Below, piece by piece: positions 1 through 5,521 of a DNA stretch of 5,521 nucleotides. Each line of letters starts with the position of its first letter. Position 1 is the first letter of the stretch. The stretch is taken from assembly GCA_012521455.1 (NCBI GenBank), contig JAAYMJ010000253.1, forward strand, positions 1-5,521, given 5' to 3'. The position numbers were made by a program, and so were the translations under genes. The notes below the pieces were generated by a model that saw only the letters and a list, made by a program, of their open reading frames with translations, was not told the DNA's origin and did no database searches. Source of the stretch: Clostridiaceae bacterium. GTDB taxonomy: Bacteria; Bacillota; Clostridia; UMGS1883; JAAYMJ01.

Positions 1-579
1 GGAAAAACCGTTCTTGCCATGGGAACGCCCCTTTCCTTAACCATGAGAAATTCCGCTTCCATGGGAATAATTAGCGGCGTTAATGTTAACGCAGGAAGTT
101 ATTATAAGCTTATCCAGACTGACGCGGCAATAAATCCTGGAAACAGCGGCGGCCCGTTAATTAACTTAAAAGGGGAGCTTATAGGTATAAACTCATTAAA
201 ATATGTTTCAACTGAAATTGAAGGCATTGGCTTTTCAATCCCGGTATCAACCGTAAAATACGTGCTTTCACAATTTGAAACATACGGCAAGGTTAAACGG
301 GCAGATATAGGGGCAAGTTTTGAGGAATCATGGGAAGCAAGCATTGGCCTTCCCACCACCAGCGGCCTTTTCATAAAATCAGTTACACAAGGGGGTGCTG
401 CCCAAAAAGCCGGGTTGAAAACAGGGGATATTATAAAAAACGTAAATGGCATTAGCGTAAACAGCAAAGCTGATTATAACGAAGCCCTAAAAAGCGTAAA
501 CCCAGGCCAAAATATGAAAGTAGAATATATTAGGGATAATGTAACTCTCTATGTTGATGTAAACCCGATTTATAATTAA
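1..579 (+). CDS. HtrA/DegP-like trypsin-type serine protease with one PDZ domain (3' part; 5' end outside window)
   Basis: Envelope serine protease of the HtrA family (S1C), which degrades or senses misfolded proteins outside the cytoplasmic membrane. The frame is open from base 1 and the residues before the first ATG (GKTVLA) fit the family, so ATG 19 is internal; 192 residues are visible. The nucleophile motif GNSGGPL follows QTDAAINP, with the active-site Ser at codon 145-147. The conserved G-I-G-F-S-I-P strand comes after it. The His and Asp of the triad, and any signal peptide or membrane anchor, lie upstream of the window. A PDZ domain spans about visible residues 120-185 (SGLFIKSV, AGLKTGDIIKNVNG), and the protein ends soon after it, so there is only one PDZ domain, as in many Bacillota HtrA proteins. 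The next gene starts 18 bases after the TAA stop, suggesting cotranscription. The family call is firm; the exact paralogue (htrA, htrB, degS-like) cannot be decided. Confidence 0.93.
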   Translation, partial: GKTVLAMGTPLSLTMRNSASMGIISGVNVNAGSYYKLIQTDAAINPGNSGGPLINLKGELIGINSLKYVSTEIEGIGFSIPVSTVKYVLSQFETYGKVKRADIGASFEESWEASIGLPTTSGLFIKSVTQGGAAQKAGLKTGDIIKNVNGISVNSKADYNEALKSVNPGQNMKVEYIRDNVTLYVDVNPIYN

Positions 580-584
580 AAAAA

Positions 585-588
585 GGAG
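585..588 (+). promoter_or_regulatory. Ribosome binding site of the stalk-domain gene
   Basis: GGAG sits 9 bases before ATG 598 in an A-rich leader. It supports that start, which also gives a complete signal peptide. No promoter is seen in the 18-base gap, so the gene is probably transcribed with the protease gene. Confidence 0.8.
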
Positions 589-597
589 TAAAAACAC

Positions 598-2499
598 ATG
601 AAAAAAAGAGTTATTTTATCTTTATTTTTATCTTTTGTACTGATTTTTTCAAACTTAACTTTTGCAGCCGCTGAAAACGGAAAGGATAAACAGGATAAAA
701 TTGAAATCAGCTTTAAAGTTGGAGATGACACATTATTAATTAACGGAAAACCCCAAACAGTTGAAAAACCCTATGTGATAAACGGCACTACTTTGGTGCC
801 ACTTAGGGTCATCACCGAAGCCTTTGGATCCGAAGTAAACTGGAACGGCGAAGAAAAGAGCATAACATTAAAATACGAAGATGTTATAATATATTTAGTA
901 ATCGGCAAAAAGACCGCGAAAGTAAACGACCATGAAGAAACCCTTTTGGAAGCGCCAGAGCTTTCAGCAAACGGCATTACAATGGTTCCCTTAAGGTTTA
1001 TCACCGAAACCTTCGGCGCAACCGTTTCATATGATGAACAAAAAGCCCAAATCACAGTGGTAAAAGAAAAAATAAAATCCGACACCATAAGTTCCCTTAC
1101 CAATCTACCCTACATCGGCGACTCATACTACGGCTGGTCCATGGATAAACCCGCCTCATTTAAACTGGAAAAGCGCACATTTGACGGTTGCTTAACAATT
1201 TTTTCCGAACCTGAATCCGGATCAGCAATTATAGTTTTAATCTCAATAAACACCAATGATTTATCCTTGGACTCAATTGTTGAAAAAATAAAGAAAAACA
1301 TAGAAGGAAAAACCTTGACGGTGGCAGAAGTAAAAACTGATAAAAACGGCGCAAAATATGCCCACGTCCAATACCGCGACCAGCAGTTTTTAACCGACGA
1401 AAGAATTTACTTGAAAAACGACCTCATTTATGAAATTGACTCATTAATCCCCGTGGCAACGGAAAAAAAATTGCGCGATAACATCTTAAACACATCAGAA
1501 ACCTTTAACCTTACATATAACGATGTCCAAAACACCTACGATTTGTCAAACGTGGTTGACGGCTACAGGGAATTTAAAGACGAAAAATACAAAATCAGCT
1601 TTAAAGCTCCCGCGGATTGGTTATTAGTAACCGACAGTTCCATGGGAAAAGAAAATGAAATTATTCTAAGACAATATAATAAAGGATACGCTAATTCATC
1701 AATAAGCATTATAATTACAACCCCAACCTTCTCAACGGAATCAGGCTGGGTAACCGATTCATATTACAAGGATATAACCTATTACAACACAAACACAATA
1801 AACTTATCAGGCCTTAAAAACATCATAAAGAACAATAAAACTTACTCATATTACACCTTTGATTTTGAAATCGGGCCAAAGGACAAAGTTTCAGTTTATG
1901 TTATAAAATTCTATGAAGGAAGCTATGCTTACGAAATTCATTTAACCATGTCAAACAATGAAAAATCCGGGGAATTCTTCGAAAACTTCCTCGAAACTTT
2001 AAAAGTTGAGCCTCTAGATAAGGAAGAAATCGGAATTCTATTAAGCTCCCAAGAGGATTTAACAGTTTTGAGCAAATACACCTCAAGCAAATGGGAAACA
2101 AAATACCCCTCCGCGTTTACAATTACCTACTCAAGCTTTGATGAGGTAAATTTCGATTTCCAAAAATTTGCAAGCTATGGCAGCTTGTTCGTTTACGACA
2201 GGAAAGATTTCCAACCCAATGAAATCAGGTCGACTTTTAGCGATATATTAAAAGATATAAAAGATGACCCCGGCTTTGTTAAAGTAATTCAAGATGTAGA
2301 ACAGGAAAAAATCGGCGATTACAGCGGTTACAGCTTCATTGTAAAAATAGCAATTGAAGATGTTTATTACTACAATGCCACCTTTGCAATTTCAAATGCT
2401 GATTACACCGTGGTCCTAACCATTTATGTACCTGAAATCTACTATGGCGAAGCCTTAATAAATGCCTTTTTGTCAATCTTAAAAAATTTCTCAAGCTAA
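598..2499 (+). CDS. Exported stalk-domain (Cu_amine_oxidN1) protein with long PsbP/Mog1-like C-terminal region
   Basis: A 633-residue secreted or surface protein of unknown specific role. Residues 1-25 form a signal peptide: MKKR, a hydrophobic core (VILSLFLSFVLIF) and a likely cleavage site near AAA/E. Residues about 34-157 form a 'copper amine oxidase N-terminal' stalk domain in two half-repeats, each with the hallmark NG-T-x-VPLR-x-ITE-x-FG (residues 62-77 and 125-140). Despite the name, this domain has no oxidase activity; it is a common extracellular module in Bacillota. The rest has no motif I can name with certainty. It divides into about three segments (172-310, 323-473, 495-633), each a run of alternating beta strands closing in a short amphipathic helix (ILNTSETF, FENFLETLKV, AFLSILKNF). 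The middle one opens YKISFKAPADW, like PsbP/Mog1-fold lipoproteins. There is no LPXTG, SLH domain or lipobox, so it is probably released or held non-covalently. Its position directly after an HtrA protease suggests an envelope role (inference). Confidence 0.88.
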   Translation: MKKRVILSLFLSFVLIFSNLTFAAAENGKDKQDKIEISFKVGDDTLLINGKPQTVEKPYVINGTTLVPLRVITEAFGSEVNWNGEEKSITLKYEDVIIYLVIGKKTAKVNDHEETLLEAPELSANGITMVPLRFITETFGATVSYDEQKAQITVVKEKIKSDTISSLTNLPYIGDSYYGWSMDKPASFKLEKRTFDGCLTIFSEPESGSAIIVLISINTNDLSLDSIVEKIKKNIEGKTLTVAEVKTDKNGAKYAHVQYRDQQFLTDERIYLKNDLIYEIDSLIPVATEKKLRDNILNTSETFNLTYNDVQNTYDLSNVVDGYREFKDEKYKISFKAPADWLLVTDSSMGKENEIILRQYNKGYANSSISIIITTPTFSTESGWVTDSYYKDITYYNTNTINLSGLKNIIKNNKTYSYYTFDFEIGPKDKVSVYVIKFYEGSYAYEIHLTMSNNEKSGEFFENFLETLKVEPLDKEEIGILLSSQEDLTVLSKYTSSKWETKYPSAFTITYSSFDEVNFDFQKFASYGSLFVYDRKDFQPNEIRSTFSDILKDIKDDPGFVKVIQDVEQEKIGDYSGYSFIVKIAIEDVYYYNATFAISNADYTVVLTIYVPEIYYGEALINAFLSILKNFSS

Positions 2500-2502
2500 A
2501 AT

Positions 2503-2539
2503 AAAAAAAACGGTAAAGCAAAAGCTTTACCGTTTTTTT
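2503..2539 (+). terminator. Strong Rho-independent terminator after the stalk-domain gene
   Basis: A perfect 9-bp stem (CGGTAAAGC 2511-2519 with GCTTTACCG 2524-2532) closes an AAAA loop and is followed by seven T. Eight A precede the stem, so A-T pairs can lengthen it and it could also stop transcription from the opposite strand. It begins 3 bases after the TAA stop and fits the end of the protease/stalk operon. Confidence 0.92.
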
Positions 2540-2793
2540 AATATAAAACCATTCCGCTTATCGCATGAAACGCATTCCAAGGTTTTTGGGATACTATCTC
2601 TCATTTTAAACCCGAACGAAAAATATATAATAAGCTAAAGCGGGCAAAATAACCAAAGTCCCCCCTTCCCCGCTATCACCACTGGACACAAATCGACTTT
2701 CATTCCATAATCTTTTTCCGGCTTATAATACTTATTTTTACATCAATTCTTGAAATATAAAAATCAAAACTGTATCCTTCCTCAAATTTTATC

Positions 2794-2816
2794 ACCCATA
2801 CGCCTATTGGGTTTTT
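2794..2816 (+). repeat. Small hairpin followed by five T; weak terminator candidate
   Basis: ACCCA (2794-2798) pairs with TGGGT (2808-2812), with TA/TA pairs and one bulged T around a CGCC loop, and a T run ends at 2816. It resembles a weak intrinsic terminator on the + strand, but the stem is short and no gene lies just before it. It may be chance. Confidence 0.25.
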
Positions 2817-2852
2817 CAAAAAAGGCCTCTTTTTTTCTGTAAGCCCTAATGC

Positions 2853-2936
2853 CTAGGTTATGTCATAATACCCGTCTAATAAAACCGTCCCCAAATTAGA
2901 CTTATTATCATTATCAAAGATTGTAACTTAACCTAG
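2853..2936. repeat. Nested imperfect inverted repeat (possible structured RNA or element remnant)
   Basis: Outer arms CTAGGTTA (2853-2860) and TAACCTAG (2929-2936) are exact reverse complements. Inside them ATAATA (2865-2870) pairs with TATTAT (2903-2908) and GTCTAAT (2874-2880) with ATTAGAC (2895-2901), around a 14-base loop. The arms are in the correct nested order, so a single long imperfect hairpin is possible. The sequence matches no RNA family I recognise. AT-rich DNA yields short arms by chance, so biological meaning is uncertain. Confidence 0.35.
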
Positions 2937-2949
2937 TTGCCGCGGCAAC
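2936..2949. repeat. Perfect 14-base palindrome GTTGCCGCGGCAAC
   Basis: The sequence equals its own reverse complement and is distinctly GC-rich within an AT-rich spacer. It directly abuts the outer arm of the nested repeat, sharing base 2936. It could be a protein-binding operator-like site or a short cruciform, but it lies downstream of both neighbouring genes, so control of their promoters is unlikely. Confidence 0.5.
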
Positions 2950-2970
2950 CCCGCAGTTTCCGCCATACAC

Positions 2971-3003
2971 AAAAAAGGCTGTACCTTGCGGTACAGCCTT
3001 TTT
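2971..3003 (-). terminator. Rho-independent terminator of the - strand BNR_4 gene (bidirectional)
   Basis: A perfect 9-bp stem (GGCTGTACC 2977-2985 with GGTACAGCC 2990-2998) surrounds a TTGC loop. On the - strand it is followed by six T (A run 2971-2976) and starts just after the TAG stop at 3005-3007. Five T on the + strand side (2999-3003) mean it could also stop readthrough from the left operon. Confidence 0.92.
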
Positions 3004-3004
3004 G

Positions 3005-4273
3005 CTATTTTGTTTCATCTTCTAATAAGTACACCCTAAAGTCGTCAATATAAAGCTGTGATGTATAGCCTATGCCGCTGTTAAATGTTATGGTGTTAAT
3101 CTTAATATCCGACCAGTCGGTTACAAAGTTTCCTTTTGAGTCATACATGTTATAGCTTTGAACCCAGCTGCCTGTCCTGTAACCATCGTCCATGTAGCAT
3201 TCTATAATCTTATCCTTGGGACGCACTACAAGTTTTACCTCAATTAGCGCCCCTTCCATGAGTTTGTCGGACTTATTGCCGTAAATCCCTTCCACATATT
3301 CAATACGCTTGTTTTCCTGCCCTTGGAAGAAATCCGTGGTGTCATAGGAAATATAATATCCACGCCTTCCGTTTGTTCCGTTTTCCTGACCGATATATCT
3401 CATCTGCCATGCGGAGGGGTTTTTGCTAAAGTCGCTGTGGCCTTCAGGTATTCCATGACCAAGACTGAAACCGTTGTATTTTGTGTTCCACCAGTCAAGC
3501 TCATTAATCCAGCGCACGTTAAACCTGATTACATAATCCTCATCAATTTCAGGAAGCGCATGGGATACAAGCAATCCCCCTACCCCGTCAGGGTTTCCTG
3601 TAGTTTTTGATGTAACCCCGTGATAAATATGAAGCCCTGTATTGCCAAAGGGGTTGCGGGTAAACGCCACATAGTTTTTCGGCCCGAAGGACGGAACAAA
3701 CTCGTTGTTTGCCGGCTTATTCAATGTCGCAACCCAGCCGTTGTAGTCCACCCCTTCTTCCAACACAATATGGGAGTCGTAGCTGAAGGTATCCCTGTAA
3801 ATATACTTATCCCCATTTGTCGAAACTTCAAAAGGTATGGAATTTATGGGCTTAATCTTGTGATTGCCAAAGCTTACCGCAATCAGCTTAATTTTGTCCC
3901 CTTCGCTAATTTCCTCAGGAGTATATTCCAAAAACGCCTTCACTTCATCAGTGCCCATGGTAGAAAGCGTGCCTTCTTCCACGCCTTTGGGCGCGCCGAT
4001 TACGGGAATTTGCGGGATACTCCTGTTTGGAACAAATACCCTGTCGGTTACAACCTTCTTAAGCTTATTATCTTTGTCATAGTGGGCTAGGGAAATTAAG
4101 ACATCCCCGTCCCCAATGGAGATATTTGTAATGTTAAACTGGGCTTTCAATCCCTTTTCAACAAGGTCTTCAGTCAGCCGCCTTACTTCTTCTTCCCCGT
4201 CTAGGGTATACAAGAACACGTCCGCTTTCATTTCGGGGTCGTCCTGCGGCATAATCCCGCTAAAGTCGGTCAT
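3005..4273 (-). CDS. C-terminal part of the BNR_4 protein: Ig-like region plus concanavalin/LamG-like domain
   Basis: These 422 codons follow the in-frame stop. Residues about 1-50 are acidic linker. Residues about 55-150 look like an Ig/FN3-like module of the kind seen in clostridial surface proteins (VLISLAHYDKDNKLKKV, later SEGDKIKLIAVSF and KPINSIPFEV). Residues about 156-416 form a beta-rich domain opening YRDTFSYD and ending LYIDDFRVYLLED; such 'IDDFRVY' endings are typical of LamG/concanavalin-like jelly rolls, which often bind carbohydrate. The many Trp and Tyr (for example ELDWWNTKYNGFS) fit sugar contact, but no catalytic residues can be named. ATG 4273 is only the first ATG after the stop: its upstream ACAGGGATA is a poor ribosome binding site at too short a spacing, and the coding signal extends beyond it. 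This is probably not an independent gene. Confidence 0.6.
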   Translation of the reverse strand: MTDFSGIMPQDDPEMKADVFLYTLDGEEEVRRLTEDLVEKGLKAQFNITNISIGDGDVLISLAHYDKDNKLKKVVTDRVFVPNRSIPQIPVIGAPKGVEEGTLSTMGTDEVKAFLEYTPEEISEGDKIKLIAVSFGNHKIKPINSIPFEVSTNGDKYIYRDTFSYDSHIVLEEGVDYNGWVATLNKPANNEFVPSFGPKNYVAFTRNPFGNTGLHIYHGVTSKTTGNPDGVGGLLVSHALPEIDEDYVIRFNVRWINELDWWNTKYNGFSLGHGIPEGHSDFSKNPSAWQMRYIGQENGTNGRRGYYISYDTTDFFQGQENKRIEYVEGIYGNKSDKLMEGALIEVKLVVRPKDKIIECYMDDGYRTGSWVQSYNMYDSKGNFVTDWSDIKINTITFNSGIGYTSQLYIDDFRVYLLEDETK

Positions 4274-4312
4274 TATCCCTGTCTTATACAGATAATTTGT
4301 CCAGTACCTGTA

Positions 4313-4315
4313 TTA
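4313..4315 (-). other. In-frame TAA interrupting the BNR_4 gene
   Basis: On the - strand the codons read ILWMRG, then TAA, then YRYWTNYLYKTGI, all in one frame. The stop falls inside the last strands of the propeller rather than at a domain border, which argues for a nonsense change or a base-call error rather than a natural gene end. Confidence 0.85.
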
Positions 4316-5521
4316 GCCCCTCATCCACAAAATCCTGGGGCCATGGGTGCCGTCCTCATTTTGCTTGTAATTGTAAATCGCGTTCGGGCGGGAGTTATTA
4401 ATCTTTGAATTCTGTGTGATTGGCTCTTTATACTTCCATGTTGCGCCATAATCATCGCTTTCCCAGCGGTAGATTTCAAAGATATTGCCATACTCACCCA
4501 TTGTGGGGATTGCCAAATATATTACATTTGCGTTTTTATAGTTATGGTCAAAAGAAAGTCCCCCTGAATAACATCTTTCAAGCACCGCGTTTTCATGGAA
4601 CCATTTCCCGCCGTATGTCAAGAAAGTGGTTACCCAGTCTTTCTTTTCGTTGTCAAACCTTGCGTAGAAGTAGTAGTGGTGCGACCTGTCAGCGTCAGCA
4701 ACATCAAAGTACCTTGAAGGCGGGTTCCCGTTTGCGTCGGGCGCGTTGTCGGTAATATCAACATACAATATGCATGGCTCGCCCTTTTCATTGGTCATAA
4801 TATCCCATGTCCAGCCGCGGCGCTGCGTATTGTTGTCGGGGTTAAACACAAGCATGGTTTTAAACACCGAAATTGCGTTTTGAACAATAACGCCCCACCT
4901 GTTCCCGACTTTAACACTGCCGTTATAGGTGTCAGAAATATTTGTCGCGTTTCCCCTCGGCAGGCTCATTATAGCGTTTCCAAGGGGTGAGTAGAATTTT
5001 TGGTCGGCAACGTTAAAGTACATATAATAAATCGGGTTCTTCCTGCCTATGGAATTATCCCCTGTAACATTGTCAGGATGTGTATAGGTAAAGGTTATGT
5101 GTATTTTACCGGTTTCATATTCATAATGGTATTTAGCATAAGGCCTCAAACCGGAATTTCCCGCGCCGCCGTCGTCCTTGCTTGAAACGGAAGCGTTCAG
5201 GATTTGTGTCTGGTCCATTAAAACCCTGCATTCGCCGTTTTCATCGGGAATGCTGAATTTTGCCAATGTGGGCTGCCAGTTTACGCCCCTCCAGAAAAGA
5301 TAAATCACATCTTGCCCGTTTTCGTCCACAATAAAGGGCGCAGGGTACGTTGCGTTATATGTCTTTTTCGAAGACCCAAAGTTGCTTTCGCAATAGTAAT
5401 ACTTAATATCATGCCATTTTGATATATCTTCCGGGTACTTGCTTACGCGGTAATACATATACGGCTCATTGGTATGCTTTGAATACCATACCATAATGCG
5501 CCCGTCAGGTAAGATTATAAC
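4313..5521 (-). CDS. BNR_4-family beta-propeller domain, putative polysaccharide-active enzyme (N-terminal part; 5' end outside window)
   Basis: 402 residues are visible. The frame is open to the window edge, and the residues before the first ATG (VIILPDGRI, then MVWYSKHTN) fit a propeller blade, so ATG 5494 is internal. The fold is suggested by repeated blade-like strands: DVIYLFWRGVNW, KIHITFTYTHPDN, NPIYYMYFNV, PCILYVDITDN, VIYLAIPTMGEYGNIFEIYRW. A textbook Asp-box, SDDYGATW (S-x-D-x-G-x-T-W), lies at 4436-4459. The order LRPYAKYHYE, then THP, then IYYMYF matches the BNR_4 pattern, a family that includes propeller polysaccharide lyases such as ulvan-lyase types (established family knowledge). 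Substrate and chemistry cannot be read from the sequence. The FRIP motif of true sialidases is not seen, though it could lie upstream. Export is expected, but the signal peptide would be outside the window. Confidence 0.78.
   Translation of the reverse strand, partial: VIILPDGRIMVWYSKHTNEPYMYYRVSKYPEDISKWHDIKYYYCESNFGSSKKTYNATYPAPFIVDENGQDVIYLFWRGVNWQPTLAKFSIPDENGECRVLMDQTQILNASVSSKDDGGAGNSGLRPYAKYHYEYETGKIHITFTYTHPDNVTGDNSIGRKNPIYYMYFNVADQKFYSPLGNAIMSLPRGNATNISDTYNGSVKVGNRWGVIVQNAISVFKTMLVFNPDNNTQRRGWTWDIMTNEKGEPCILYVDITDNAPDANGNPPSRYFDVADADRSHHYYFYARFDNEKKDWVTTFLTYGGKWFHENAVLERCYSGGLSFDHNYKNANVIYLAIPTMGEYGNIFEIYRWESDDYGATWKYKEPITQNSKINNSRPNAIYNYKQNEDGTHGPRILWMRG

Larger units (their letters stand above)
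2541..2970. other. Intergenic region between two convergent genes; no convincing gene
   Basis: About 430 AT-rich bases lie between the two terminators. They contain a short hairpin (2794-2812), a nested imperfect inverted repeat (2853-2936), a perfect 14-base palindrome (2936-2949) and a 50-codon stop-free stretch on the - strand (2700-2852) with no good start codon or ribosome binding site. I recognise no riboswitch, tRNA, attachment site or insertion-sequence end. Because the flanking genes converge, no promoter for either is expected here. Confidence 0.7.
3005..5521 (-). pseudogene. Large BNR_4 propeller / Ig-like / LamG-like protein gene split by an in-frame TAA (5' end outside window)
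   Basis: From 5521 down to 3005 the - strand is one frame of 839 codons, interrupted only by TAA at 4313-4315 before its true stop, TAG at 3005-3007. The 13 codons after the TAA (YRYWTNYLYKTGI) run in frame into ATG 4273. They read as continuation of the propeller's end, so the protein was built as one polypeptide. A single base change (for example CAA, GAA, AAA or TAT/TAC to TAA) is enough to explain the break. The rest of the frame shows no other damage, so the break is either recent or a sequence error. Split products, reinitiation or stop readthrough are less likely alternatives: no good ribosome binding site precedes ATG 4273, and other genes here use TAA as a normal stop. Confidence 0.65.

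Noticed and set aside
102..467. A 121-codon open frame on the - strand inside the protease gene
   Set aside because: The opposite strand carries an unmistakable HtrA sequence with GNSGGPL and a PDZ domain, so this is a shadow. The - frames at 771-1103, 1901-2101 and 2336-2521 over the stalk gene are rejected for the same reason.
662..1070. A copper-dependent amine oxidase activity for the stalk protein
   Set aside because: Only the N-terminal stalk domain is present. No catalytic oxidase domain follows, and the domain name is historical.
2724..2729. TATAAT resembling a -10 promoter element
   Set aside because: No matching -35 element lies at proper spacing and no gene follows on the + strand; such hexamers are frequent in AT-rich spacers.
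2541..2970. Riboswitch, CRISPR array or insertion-sequence ends in the spacer
   Set aside because: No regularly spaced direct repeats, no terminal repeats flanking a transposase and no recognisable riboswitch core are present. The spacer is also downstream of both flanking genes.
3620..4090. A 156-codon open frame on the + strand
   Set aside because: It lies antisense to the BNR_4 gene, has no ribosome binding site and no family-like motifs, and overlaps the conserved Ig-like and LamG-like coding sequence. The same applies to + frames at 3323-3610, 3864-4082, 4420-4755 and 5000-5185.
4313..4315. TAA read as a sense codon through an altered genetic code
   Set aside because: TAA ends the protease and stalk genes at natural positions next to a ribosome binding site and a terminator, so TAA is a working stop in this organism.

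Overview
The window looks like a piece of chromosome from a low-GC Bacillota, most likely a clostridial-type anaerobe. This is an inference from three things: an AT-rich sequence with strong GGAG-type ribosome binding sites, a 'copper amine oxidase N-terminal' (stalk) domain protein of the kind common in Clostridia and Paenibacillaceae, and an HtrA-type protease with a single PDZ domain. There are no mobile elements, tRNAs, rRNAs or CRISPR repeats. Stop codons are standard (TAA, TAA, TAG).

Left half, + strand (1-2540): the 3' end of an htrA-like serine protease gene (active-site serine and one PDZ domain visible) is followed 18 bases later by a 633-residue exported protein. That protein has a signal peptide, a duplicated stalk domain and a long C-terminal part that reads as about three PsbP/Mog1-like segments. 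The two genes look like one transcription unit, closed by a strong intrinsic terminator. Both products should act outside the cytoplasmic membrane, so envelope protein quality control or cell-surface maintenance is a plausible shared theme, but this is inferred from context only.

Middle (2541-2970): about 430 bases without a convincing gene. They hold several inverted repeats, including a perfect 14-base palindrome and a nested imperfect hairpin, plus a 50-codon open frame on the - strand with no good start. A second terminator follows, serving the - strand gene.

Right half, - strand (5521 down to 3005): one continuous reading frame, cut at the window's right edge, encoding a large carbohydrate-active-type protein. 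It has a BNR_4-type beta-propeller with a clear Asp-box, an Ig-like linker and a concanavalin/LamG-like C-terminal domain. The frame is interrupted by a single in-frame TAA (4313-4315) inside family-like sequence. The same frame continues through 13 codons before the next ATG, so the two apparent ORFs are best read as one gene broken by a nonsense change, a sequence error or (less likely) readthrough. This gene is richer in G+C than the two + strand genes.

I see no clearly new multi-gene system. The points most worth checking are the in-frame stop, the architecture of the stalk protein and the structured intergenic region.
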